From Rhodospirillales bacterium (GTDB lineage: Bacteria > Pseudomonadota > Alphaproteobacteria > Reyranellales > Reyranellaceae): a stretch of DNA of 56,556 nt. The first letter of the stretch is position 1; the number at the start of each line of letters is the position of its first letter. A program made the position numbers and the translations under genes. The DNA is taken from the NCBI GenBank assembly GCA_947466085.1, contig CANIEC010000010.1:1-56556 (forward strand), in the 5' to 3' direction. Shown one piece after another: positions 25,949 through 33,935 of the stretch. Below the pieces are notes generated by a model, which made no database searches, had not been told where the DNA came from, and saw only the letters and a list, made by a program, of their open reading frames with translations.

Positions 25949-27091
25949 ATGACCGGCAAGCCGCTGGAAGGCATCCGCGTCCTCACGCTGGAACAGTTCG
26001 GCGCCGGCCCCTATGGCACCATGTTCCTGGCCGAGCTGGGCGCCGAGGTGATCAAGATCGAGGCGCCGCAGGGCGGGGATCCCTCGCGGCAGGTCGGGCC
26101 GTACAAACTCGGCGAGAACGACAGCGAGTATTTCCAGGCGTGGAACCTCGGCAAGAAGAGCGTGACCCTCGACATGAAGTCGGCGGAGGGGCGTCGGCAG
26201 TTCGAGGCGCTGGTGAAGGGCGCCGACTGCGTCGTGAACAACATGCGCGGCACTCAGCCGGTGAAACTCGGGATCGACTATGCGAGCCTGAAACACCTGA
26301 AGCCCGCGATCGTCTGTCTGCACATCTCCGCCTACGGCCGAGACAACGAGCGCAGAGACTGGCCCGGCTACGACTTCCTGATGCAGGCCGAGGCCGGGCT
26401 GATGGAGCTGACCGGTGAGCCCGACGGGCCGCCGACGAGGGTCGGCGTTTCGATGATCGACAGTATGAGCGGCCTGACGGGCATCGTCGGTCTCCTGAGC
26501 TGCCTGCTGCGCGCCCGAACCACGGGGCAGGGCTGCGATGTCGACACCTGCCTCTATGACGTCGCCATGCACCAGCTCACCTATCCCGGCCTCTGGTACC
26601 TGAACGAGGGCGATGTCTCGCCGCGCGTGCCGCGAAGCGCGCATCTTTCGCTGGCGCCGGTCCAGACCTTCCCGACGAAGGACGGCTGGATTTTCATCAT
26701 GTGCATGACGCAGAAATTCTGGCTGAACCTCTGCGAAGTGACGGGACGTGGCGATCTCGTCGCCGATCCGCGCTTTCCCGATCCCAACACGCGGGCGCGC
26801 AATCGCGCTTCGATGTCGGCCGAACTCGACGTGACGTTCCGCACGCGCACGACGGCGGAGTGGCTGGCCGCGATGAACGGGCTGCTGCCGGCGGCGCCCG
26901 TCTATCGGCTCGACCAGGCGCTCGACAGTTCGTTTGCGAGCGAGACCGGCATGGTCGCCGCCGTGCCGCATCCGGTGAAAGGCGAGCTGCGTGTCCTCGC
27001 CAATCCGCTGCGCATCGACGGCGAGCGACTGGCGCAGTCCGCCTGCGCAGCCCTCGGCGCCGACAACGAAGAACTGCTGGGCAAGTCATGA
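25949..27091 (+). CDS. CaiB/BaiF-family CoA transferase (first of two)
   Basis: The 380-residue protein is a class III CoA transferase, which moves CoA between carboxylic acids. It starts MTGKPLEGIRVLTLEQFGAG and holds the GAEVIKIEAPQGGDPSR and LGKKSVTLDMKSAEGR motifs, with the catalytic aspartate expected in the YDFLMQAEAGLMELTG region. A GTG at 25943 overlapping the previous TGA is an alternative start. The downstream gene encodes a paralogue with a four-base overlap, so the two may form a heteromer or act in sequence. Confidence 0.9.
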   Translation: MTGKPLEGIRVLTLEQFGAGPYGTMFLAELGAEVIKIEAPQGGDPSRQVGPYKLGENDSEYFQAWNLGKKSVTLDMKSAEGRRQFEALVKGADCVVNNMRGTQPVKLGIDYASLKHLKPAIVCLHISAYGRDNERRDWPGYDFLMQAEAGLMELTGEPDGPPTRVGVSMIDSMSGLTGIVGLLSCLLRARTTGQGCDVDTCLYDVAMHQLTYPGLWYLNEGDVSPRVPRSAHLSLAPVQTFPTKDGWIFIMCMTQKFWLNLCEVTGRGDLVADPRFPDPNTRARNRASMSAELDVTFRTRTTAEWLAAMNGLLPAAPVYRLDQALDSSFASETGMVAAVPHPVKGELRVLANPLRIDGERLAQSACAALGADNEELLGKS

Positions 27092-28197
27092 TGAAACTTC
27101 AGGGCATCAAGGTCGTCGATCTCTCCTGGTTCCTGCCGGGCCCCTATCTCACCACCTCGCTCGCCGATCACGGCGCCGAGGTGATCAAGGTCGAGCCGCC
27201 GGGCGAGGGCGATCCCGGCCGCCACATCCTGCCGCCCGACCAGCGCACCTCGGTGTTCTTCCGCAACATGGGCCGCGGCAAGAAGAGCGTCGTGCTCGAT
27301 CTCAAGAGCGAGCAGGGCCGTGCCGATCTCTTCCGTCTCGCCTGCGAGGCCGACGTGCTGGTCGAATCGTTCCGACCCGGCGTCGCCGCCCGCTTCGGCA
27401 TCGGCTACGACGCCGTCGCCGCGAAGAACCCCGGCATCGTCTATTGTTCGATCAGTGCCTTCGGCCAGGACGGCGCCTATCCCGGCCGTGCCGCGCACGA
27501 TCTTGCACTGGAGGCGATGACCGGCGTGCTGAGCCTGACCCTGGGCGACGACGGCCGGCCGGCGATCCCCGGCATCCCGGTCGCCGATCTGGTGAGCGGT
27601 CTCCACGGCCTCGCCGGCGTGCTGATGGCGCTGCTGCGCCGCAAGGATACAGGCCGCGGCGACTACATCGACGTCTCGATGCACGAATCGCTGATGGCCT
27701 CGTGTGCGAACGTCGTCGGCACGACCTTCGCCGAGAACAAGGCGCCTGATGTGAAGCAGCAGCGCACGACCGGCGGTTCGGCCTTCTACCGCGTCTACGA
27801 CACGTCCGACGGCCGCCAGCTCGTGATTGCGGGCCAGGAGATGAAGTTCATCAAGAATCTTTTGGGAGCGCTCGGCAAACCGGAGATGGCCGGGCTCTGC
27901 GAATGGCCTGGCGCGCATCAGAAGCCGGTGGTCGACTTCCTCGCCGGAACCTTCAGCTCGAAGCCGCTCGCCCACTGGATGGACACCCTCGCCACGCTCG
28001 ACATCTGCTACGGCCCGGTCAACACGCTCCCCGAAGCCATCGCAGACGCCAACCTGCAGAAGCGCGGCTTCATGGTGACCGACGTGACCGGCCGCCTCCA
28101 CTTCGGCCCTGTGGTGCGCTTCAAGGACGAACCATCGAGCCCGGTCTATCGCGAGCCGCTGCTGGGCGAGCATACGGAGGAGGTACTCAAGCGTTAG
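27088..28197 (+). CDS. CaiB/BaiF-family CoA transferase (second of two)
   Basis: The 369-residue class III CoA transferase starts MMKLQGIKVVDLSWFLPGPY and has GAEVIKVEPPGEGDPGR and GKKSVVLDLKSEQGR near residue 65. The catalytic region around HDLALEAMTGVLSLT carries the conserved aspartate. It is related to, but clearly different from, the preceding copy. Its start overlaps that gene by four bases. Four bases after its stop begins the repeat that brackets the GIY-YIG gene. Confidence 0.9.
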   Translation: MMKLQGIKVVDLSWFLPGPYLTTSLADHGAEVIKVEPPGEGDPGRHILPPDQRTSVFFRNMGRGKKSVVLDLKSEQGRADLFRLACEADVLVESFRPGVAARFGIGYDAVAAKNPGIVYCSISAFGQDGAYPGRAAHDLALEAMTGVLSLTLGDDGRPAIPGIPVADLVSGLHGLAGVLMALLRRKDTGRGDYIDVSMHESLMASCANVVGTTFAENKAPDVKQQRTTGGSAFYRVYDTSDGRQLVIAGQEMKFIKNLLGALGKPEMAGLCEWPGAHQKPVVDFLAGTFSSKPLAHWMDTLATLDICYGPVNTLPEAIADANLQKRGFMVTDVTGRLHFGPVVRFKDEPSSPVYREPLLGEHTEEVLKR

Positions 28198-28200
28198 AGG

Positions 28201-28272
28201 AAAGGTCCCTCGCTGCGCTCGGGATGACAGTCATGGTTGAAATTGTCATCCCGAGCGCAGCGAGGGACCTTT
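28201..28272. repeat. REPIN-like perfect inverted repeat (29-bp arms, left of GIY-YIG gene)
   Basis: Two perfect 29-base arms (28201-28229 and 28244-28272) flank a 14-base loop. The left arm begins AAAGGTCCCTCGCTGCGC and ends GGGATGACA. The right arm overlaps the last codons and the stop of the GIY-YIG gene on the minus strand. Confidence 0.9.
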
Positions 28273-28560
28273 GCCAACGCCCGTCTCAAGCAAATCGGCC
28301 CAAGTCGGATTGGCCGCCTCGACCAACGCATCCTTCTTGGATCGTCGCCAGCCTTTGATCTGTTTTTCCCGCACGATCGCATCTTCGATCTGCTGATGCT
28401 CCTCGGCGTAGACCAACGTATGCACGCGATACTGCCGCGTGAAGGCGCCGCCCGTGCCGGCGCGATGCTCAGCCACTCGCTTTCCCAAGTCATTCGTGAC
28501 GCCGACATACATCACGTTCCGCTTCACGTTCGTGAGAATATAGACGTAGTAGGTGAACAT
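28246..28560 (-). CDS. Small GIY-YIG nuclease-domain protein, bracketed by inverted repeats
   Basis: The 104-residue protein is a single GIY-YIG domain of the short stand-alone type: VYI at residues 6-8, YVG at 18-20, the conserved Arg28, Glu65 in REKQIKGW, and Asn84 in NPTW. All expected catalytic residues are present. Its last eight codons (KGPSLRSG) and stop are supplied by the right arm of the 28201-28272 repeat. Another copy of the same repeat (28571-28667) begins 11 bases upstream of its start. A paralogue at 54850-55140 is about half identical and has the same arrangement with a different repeat. The biological role is unknown; mobility or repeat processing is possible. Confidence 0.87.
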   Translation of the reverse strand: MFTYYVYILTNVKRNVMYVGVTNDLGKRVAEHRAGTGGAFTRQYRVHTLVYAEEHQQIEDAIVREKQIKGWRRSKKDALVEAANPTWADLLETGVGKGPSLRSG

Positions 28561-28570
28561 CGGCCGGCCG

Positions 28571-28667
28571 AAAGGTCCCTCGCTGCGCTCGGGATGACAA
28601 TTTTTCGTAACGAATTGTATGCGTCAACAACCCAAGATTGTCATCCCGAGCGCAGCGAGGGACCTTT
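28571..28667. repeat. REPIN-like perfect inverted repeat (29-bp arms, right of GIY-YIG gene)
   Basis: The arms at 28571-28599 and 28639-28667 are identical in sequence to those at 28201-28272, but the loop is 39 bases and unrelated. It lies upstream of the GIY-YIG gene and five bases after the 3' end of the acyl-CoA dehydrogenase gene. Confidence 0.9.
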
Positions 28668-28672
28668 TGTTG

Positions 28673-30466
28673 CTATGCCGCCACCAACGCCGTCGCCCTC
28701 GCCAACGGCACCGGCGCGTCGTCGAGGAGGAGGTTGATCGCTTCTTCCTCCCAGCCCTGCTCGCCGAGCGACAGCGGGTCCTGCGGGGCCAACCGATGCT
28801 CGATGACGAGGCGTGACAGGAGCAGGCGGCGGGCGTCGCCGCCTTCGGCGCCGAGGGTCGCGCCTTCCCAGGCCAGGAGTGCCGCCGTCGTGGCGTGATA
28901 GAGCGCGCCGGCGGCGAGGCGGGAGCGCTTTTCCTGTTTGGGGTCGGCGGCAACCGCCTCGACGAATCGTTCGACCCGGTCGAGCGTGGCGCTGAGCAGG
29001 CCCTTGTACTGGCCGGGCAGGGCGCCACTCGGCTCGTACTTCGCCTTGAGCGCAGCGGAGAGCGTCTTGTGGCCGCCCGACTTGCCGACGGCGCGCTGTA
29101 CCACGTCGAGCGCGTTGATGCTGGAGGTGCCCTCCCAGATCGTGCCGATCTGTGCGTCGCGCACCAGCCGTGCCGTCACCCATTCCTCGATGTAACCGAT
29201 GCCGCCGCGGACCTCGAGGGCGGCGCTGGCGACTGGGATGTTGTCGCGGCAGGCGCGGAACTTGTAGACCGGCGTCAGGATGCGCAGCAGGTTCGCCGCC
29301 TCCTTGTCGCCCTTGTCCGCGCGGCCCATCGCGTCGGCGGAGAAGGCGAACATCGACAGCGCTTGCTCGGTCGGCAGCATGATCTTCATGAGCTGGCGGC
29401 GCAGCAGCGGGTATTCCGACGTGGGTTTGCCGAAGGCGCGGCGGCCGCGTGCGGCGGCCAGCGCTTCGTTGAGGCAGCGGCGCATCATCGAGGCGGCGCG
29501 CACGCCATGGCTCAGCCGCGACAGGTTGACCTGGCTCATCATCTGCTTGAAGCCGTGGTTCACGTCGCCGACCAGATAGGCGGTGGCGCCGTCGAGCACG
29601 ATCTCGCCCGACGCCATGGAGCGCGTGCCGAGCTTGTCCTTCAGGCGCACGATCCGGTAGCTGTTGCGGGAGCCGTCCTCGAGGCGCCGCGGCAGGGCGA
29701 ACATGGCGAGTCCCCGTGTGCCCGCCGCTGCGCCGCGCGGGCGCGCGAGGATCAACGCGATGTCGGCATCGGCATGGCTGCAGAACCACTTCTGGCCGTA
29801 GATCTTCCAGCGCTCGATCCCATCGGCGCCGACGGCGATGCGCTCGGCCTCGGTCTCCAGCGCGCCGACGTCGGAGCCGCCGGCCTTCTCCGTCATGAGC
29901 TGCGCGCCCTTCATCATGTGGGCCGGGTCCTGGCTCAGCAGCCGGTCCATCAGGAGGCGCTTCAGTTCGGGCGAGGCATGGGTCTTCATCGTGAAGTTCG
30001 ACGTGTCCGACATCGAGACCGGGCACATCAGGCCGAACTCGCCCTGCACGAACAGATAGGTGAAGGCGTACTTCACCAGCGGATGGGCGGGCTCCGCCAT
30101 GCCGAGCACGCCGGCGCGATGGCTCATCGCGTGCAGGCCGAATTCCTCGTAGGCGATCTTCTCCATCTCGCGATAGGCGGGATGATAGTCGATCCAGTCC
30201 TCATCGCGGCCGAAGCGGTCGCGCGGCTGCAGCACCGGGACGTTGCGGTCAGCGATCATCGCCAGCTCGTCGAGCCGGCCACCGGCCAGCCCGCCCAGCC
30301 GTTCGAAATGCGGTGTCATCTGCCGCAGCAGGGCGGGCTCCATGTAGAGCCGCATCAGGTCCTGCAACTGCCGGTCGATCGAATAGAAATTCTGGCCGTG
30401 CACATCGGCGGCGATGTGATGCGCGCCGTGCGGCCCTTCGTTCCGTCCGTGGTTCATGTCGGGCAT
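28673..30466 (-). CDS. Acyl-CoA dehydrogenase family protein, AidB-like
   Basis: The 597-residue protein is larger than typical acyl-CoA dehydrogenases and matches the AidB/isovaleryl-CoA-like branch: an N-terminal extension, LMCPVSMSDTSNFTMKT near residue 155, the flavin motif QLMTEKAGGSDVGALETEAE near 200, and KWFCSHADADIALILARP near 233. The C-terminal half includes a NLLRILTPVYKFRACRDNIPVASAALEVRGGIGYIEEW segment, the usual end of the dehydrogenase core, followed by about 130 further helical residues. E. coli AidB is linked to alkylation response; whether this is a metabolic enzyme or an AidB is not settled. Confidence 0.88.
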   Translation of the reverse strand: MPDMNHGRNEGPHGAHHIAADVHGQNFYSIDRQLQDLMRLYMEPALLRQMTPHFERLGGLAGGRLDELAMIADRNVPVLQPRDRFGRDEDWIDYHPAYREMEKIAYEEFGLHAMSHRAGVLGMAEPAHPLVKYAFTYLFVQGEFGLMCPVSMSDTSNFTMKTHASPELKRLLMDRLLSQDPAHMMKGAQLMTEKAGGSDVGALETEAERIAVGADGIERWKIYGQKWFCSHADADIALILARPRGAAAGTRGLAMFALPRRLEDGSRNSYRIVRLKDKLGTRSMASGEIVLDGATAYLVGDVNHGFKQMMSQVNLSRLSHGVRAASMMRRCLNEALAAARGRRAFGKPTSEYPLLRRQLMKIMLPTEQALSMFAFSADAMGRADKGDKEAANLLRILTPVYKFRACRDNIPVASAALEVRGGIGYIEEWVTARLVRDAQIGTIWEGTSSINALDVVQRAVGKSGGHKTLSAALKAKYEPSGALPGQYKGLLSATLDRVERFVEAVAADPKQEKRSRLAAGALYHATTAALLAWEGATLGAEGGDARRLLLSRLVIEHRLAPQDPLSLGEQGWEEEAINLLLDDAPVPLARATALVAA

Positions 30467-30492
30467 TACTTCCTCCGTCTCTTCTTCTCGTT

Positions 30493-31227
30493 CTATCGCC
30501 AGCCCTGCCTCAGCACGCGCGCCACATAGGGCGGCACGGTCCCGGTGGCGGGGCCATAGATATGTTCCTGGAACAGGCTCTTGTTGTCGGTCGGCTCGAG
30601 GTTGAGCTCGACCGTACGGGCGCGTGGCGCGTGGCGGCGCACGTGCAGCACGAAGCCGGCGGCGGGATAGACCTCGCCCGAGGTGCCGATCGCCAGGAAG
30701 AGGCCGCAGCGCTCCAGCACCTCGTAGATCTCGTCGAGATGCAGTGGCATTTCGCCGAACCAGACGATGTTGGGCCGGAGCTCACCCACCGAATTGCAGT
30801 GAGGGCAGATCGACGTGGGATTCAGGTCGTGATCGGATGCGAACACCGTCTTGCATTCCATGCAGCGGATTTCGCCGTCCTGCCCATGCATGTGGATCAC
30901 CCGTTTTGACCCGGCCTGCTCGTGCAGCAGGTCGATGTTCTGGGTGATGATCGTCACTTCGCCGTCATACTCCCGTTCGAGCCGGGCCAGCGCCTTGTGC
31001 GCGTCGTTCGGGGCGATGCCGGCCGCGCGGAACAGGGCGCGTGTCCCGTTATAGAAGTCGAGCACCTTCTTCTTGTCGCGGTGCCAGGCTTCCAGGGTCG
31101 CGACCTCCTCGAGGTTGACCCGGTTCCACAGCCCGTCAGCGTCGCGGAACGTGTCGATTCCGCTTTCCTTGGAAATGCCGGCGCCGGTCAGCACCGCGAT
31201 GCCGGGCGGGAAGAAATCCTGATGCAT
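30493..31227 (-). CDS. cobB: SIR2-family NAD-dependent protein deacylase (CobB type)
   Basis: The 244-residue sirtuin removes acyl groups from lysines using NAD. It has the N-terminal GAGISKESGIDTFRDADGLW motif (about residues 16-35), TQNIDLLH near 95, catalytic His in the IHMHGQDGE motif near 112, and four zinc-binding cysteines in CMEC and CPHC. The IWFGE-type motif reads IVWFGEMP. It lacks the class III Y/R pair check positions that I can verify by eye, so acyl preference is open. It is divergent from the phosphatase gene and lies 26 bases downstream of AidB-like start. Confidence 0.92.
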   Translation of the reverse strand: MHQDFFPPGIAVLTGAGISKESGIDTFRDADGLWNRVNLEEVATLEAWHRDKKKVLDFYNGTRALFRAAGIAPNDAHKALARLEREYDGEVTIITQNIDLLHEQAGSKRVIHMHGQDGEIRCMECKTVFASDHDLNPTSICPHCNSVGELRPNIVWFGEMPLHLDEIYEVLERCGLFLAIGTSGEVYPAAGFVLHVRRHAPRARTVELNLEPTDNKSLFQEHIYGPATGTVPPYVARVLRQGWR

Positions 31228-31262
31228 GCCACCACTCTAGCGCCGTGCTAGGGTCGGCGACC

Positions 31263-31748
31263 ATGACCATTGGCATCCTGTTCGTCTGTACCGCAAACCT
31301 CTGCCGTTCGCCCACGGCCGAGGGCGTGTTCCGCTCGCTGGCCACCAAGGCCGGCCTCGCTGACGCCTTCGAGATCGATTCCGCCGGCACCGGCGCCAGC
31401 CATGTCGGCCAGCCGCCGACCAAGCCCGCCATCGATGTGGCAACGGCGCGGGGTTACGACATCACCGGCATCCGCGCCCGGCAGATCACGGGCGAGGACA
31501 TCCGGCACTTCGACCATGTGCTGGCGATGACCCGGGGCCATCTCGCCGAGATGCGCTGGCTGGCGCCGCGTGAACTCGCGGACAAGCCGCAGCTCCTGAT
31601 GAGCTACGCCCCGCCGCTCGGCATCTTCGACATTCCCGATCCGTTCGGCGGCACAGTCGACGATTACGAGCGTGCCATCGGCCTGATCGAGTCCGCCACC
31701 CGCGGCCTGCTGGCGCGGCTCACGCCGCAGGTCAAAAAGGCCATTTGA
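31263..31748 (+). CDS. Low-molecular-weight protein tyrosine phosphatase
   Basis: The 161-residue protein has the LMW-PTP loop V-C-T-A-N-L-C-R-S with catalytic Cys9 and Arg15, and the acid-base aspartate in DIPDPFGG near residue 125. It dephosphorylates tyrosine residues, or arginine phosphate in some members. I use the ATG at 31263; an upstream GTG in frame would add six residues without a ribosome-binding site. Its 3' end overlaps the convergent dimethylformamidase-like gene by 17 bases. There is no tyrosine kinase or capsule cluster nearby. Confidence 0.9.
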   Translation: MTIGILFVCTANLCRSPTAEGVFRSLATKAGLADAFEIDSAGTGASHVGQPPTKPAIDVATARGYDITGIRARQITGEDIRHFDHVLAMTRGHLAEMRWLAPRELADKPQLLMSYAPPLGIFDIPDPFGGTVDDYERAIGLIESATRGLLARLTPQVKKAI

Positions 31749-33882
31749 GGCCGAGCTCACCGAATTTGTTCAGCACGTTGAAGGTGAGCCGCGACACGTC
31801 GTTGTCGAACTTGTTGTGGGGCAGGCTGCCGCAATAGGTGATCGAGCCGACCGAGAAGACCGCGCCACCCTTGGGCTTCTCGATGTAGGTCATGTCGGCG
31901 CGGATGAGCTGTTCCAGCGTCTGGCCTGGAATGGTCGTCGTGAATCCCAGCCGCTCCTCGTGGACCACGACGAAGTTCCGGCGGTCGTGGCCTTCCGACG
32001 AGGCCAGCACCACCGCATTCAGCGGGCTGCCCAGCCGGTGGTCGAGCCGGTCGAGTTCGAAGCCCGCCGCGCCGCCGCCCGAGAAGCCGTAGCCCCCGAA
32101 CAACTCGTCCTTCACGCCCTCGAACACCCAGGCGTGGGTATTGTCGCGCGCCGCCGGCGATTGCCGGTAGGAATCGCCCACGAAGGTGCCCTGGCTGGAG
32201 AAGCCGATGCCGCAGAGGAGATTCGGCGGCCGGTCCGAACGCCGCCACAGGCCGCCATAGGCGCCGTCGAAGGCGTGGTAGTATTCCCCGGGTTCGGCGG
32301 CCCAGGTGCGGATGCCGCCCTCGGTCCGTCGCACCTCGATGGCGCCGGGCACCTTGGGTGACAGCGCCACGCGCCAATAGAAGCCGTTGCCGCCGAGATA
32401 CATCAGTCGGCCGCCGCTCTCGGTATAGGCCTGCAGCGCATCGAGCGTGCCTTCGGTGTGATATTCCGGATGCGAGCCGGTCAGCACGACCTTGTAGGAG
32501 GCGAGCAGCTCCACGCCCTTCTCGTCGAGATCGTGATCGGTCACCACGTCGAAGGCGATGCCCATGCGGTCGAGCCAGCCGGTGAGGTGGGTGTCGGCCG
32601 GCAGGTGGCGCAGGCCCGATCCCGCCTCGTCGTTGAAACTGAGAAAGTTCGGCCGCCAGGTCAGGAGCGGCCGCAGCCGCGAGGAATAGGCCACGCCCGA
32701 ACCGTCGCGATGATGGTTGTAGGTCGAGAGGCCGTAGTCGCGATGCTCGTCGGGATTGTGCGGATAGGCCTTCCAGTCGGCGACCCTCTTGCGGAAGGCA
32801 TCGTCATACATGCCGCGCGAGAAGTTGGAATAGACCTGATAGGTGAAGGTCGAGGCGAGGTAGCAGACCTTGGCCTGCGGCTTGCCGACCTGCGGCCGCA
32901 CGAAGAACGGGATGACGTCGCGGTGCGTCCCGCAGGAGAGCTGCATGCCGTAGATGCCGCTCTTCATTTCCTTGGGGATGGTGAAGCTGAAATCGTCGAG
33001 CCAGCTGCAATCGTGCAGGTCGTCGTCGTGGAAATGGATCGCTGCATAATGATGCGGCGCGCGCCGCCAGTCGCGTTCCGCACCGGTCCAGGCCGATCCC
33101 TTCATGGCGCGCGTCGGGAGGTTGATCAGCTTCCCGTGCAGCCCGTTGGGGCCGGTATCCTCGATCTCCATAGAGTCCATGCGACGCGTGAAATCCCAGG
33201 CGGCAAAGCCCTGGATGCGCGGCGCCTCGATCTTGCCATTGAAGCAGCGACGGGCCGGCCGGTCGGTCGCCGGCTCCGCGCCGATCATCACTGCGGCAGC
33301 GGTCTCCAGGGCGGGAGACGACGCCTTGCCGCTCGCCTCGCCCTCGTCGTCGGTGCCGAAGGCGCGCGCGAGCGGCTGCTGGCCGACGCGCAGCGTGCCG
33401 GTCTCGGGATCGGCGCTGGCCCAGACGCGATACCAGATGCGCGCTCGCAGCTTCTTGCCCACCACCACGCGATCCGTACCGGTTTCCAGCGCCATGCCGT
33501 CCGGCGTCAGCACCAGCGCGAAGCCCGTGCCGGTCGCGGCATCTCTCCGCGAGATCACGGTCTGAGGCCCGTCCTCGGGAAGGGTCGGCCAGATCAGCGC
33601 CTCGACCTGCAGCGCGCCGGGCAGTTCGACATCCTTCGCTGCCTCGACCAGACCGTAGGAGCCGGGCCAGGCCTGTTGCACGCGGGAGGCGAAGCGGCCG
33701 TCGAACAGGTCGGACAGGTCCTCGAGCTTTGGCGGCGGTCCGCCGGGATTGGGATCGCCGCGCACGATGCGGACCAGCATGGCGTGATAGGGGGTCGGTC
33801 CCGCGCTCGAGACCTTGAAGCTGATCTTTTCGCCGCTCCGGACCGAAATGCGATCTGTGTACCCAATCAAAGCTGCGGTCAC
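31732..33882 (-). CDS. N,N-dimethylformamidase large-subunit-like protein
   Basis: The 716-residue protein matches the beta (large) subunit family of N,N-dimethylformamidase, which hydrolyses dimethylformamide to dimethylamine and formate. The proposed iron ligands lie in the GSHPEYHT motif (His471, Glu473), and a candidate tyrosine ligand is in the YGLSTYNHHRDGSG segment. A concanavalin-like lectin domain is suggested by the N-terminal half. The usual small subunit gene is absent; whether it acts alone or on another amide is unknown. The stop lies inside the end of the convergent phosphatase gene. Confidence 0.85.
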   Translation of the reverse strand: MTAALIGYTDRISVRSGEKISFKVSSAGPTPYHAMLVRIVRGDPNPGGPPPKLEDLSDLFDGRFASRVQQAWPGSYGLVEAAKDVELPGALQVEALIWPTLPEDGPQTVISRRDAATGTGFALVLTPDGMALETGTDRVVVGKKLRARIWYRVWASADPETGTLRVGQQPLARAFGTDDEGEASGKASSPALETAAAVMIGAEPATDRPARRCFNGKIEAPRIQGFAAWDFTRRMDSMEIEDTGPNGLHGKLINLPTRAMKGSAWTGAERDWRRAPHHYAAIHFHDDDLHDCSWLDDFSFTIPKEMKSGIYGMQLSCGTHRDVIPFFVRPQVGKPQAKVCYLASTFTYQVYSNFSRGMYDDAFRKRVADWKAYPHNPDEHRDYGLSTYNHHRDGSGVAYSSRLRPLLTWRPNFLSFNDEAGSGLRHLPADTHLTGWLDRMGIAFDVVTDHDLDEKGVELLASYKVVLTGSHPEYHTEGTLDALQAYTESGGRLMYLGGNGFYWRVALSPKVPGAIEVRRTEGGIRTWAAEPGEYYHAFDGAYGGLWRRSDRPPNLLCGIGFSSQGTFVGDSYRQSPAARDNTHAWVFEGVKDELFGGYGFSGGGAAGFELDRLDHRLGSPLNAVVLASSEGHDRRNFVVVHEERLGFTTTIPGQTLEQLIRADMTYIEKPKGGAVFSVGSITYCGSLPHNKFDNDVSRLTFNVLNKFGELGLKWPF

Positions 33883-33935
33883 ATTTTACTCCCAATTGAT
33901 GGGCGATATAGTCGCCCGAATAAGGGAGCTTCGCC

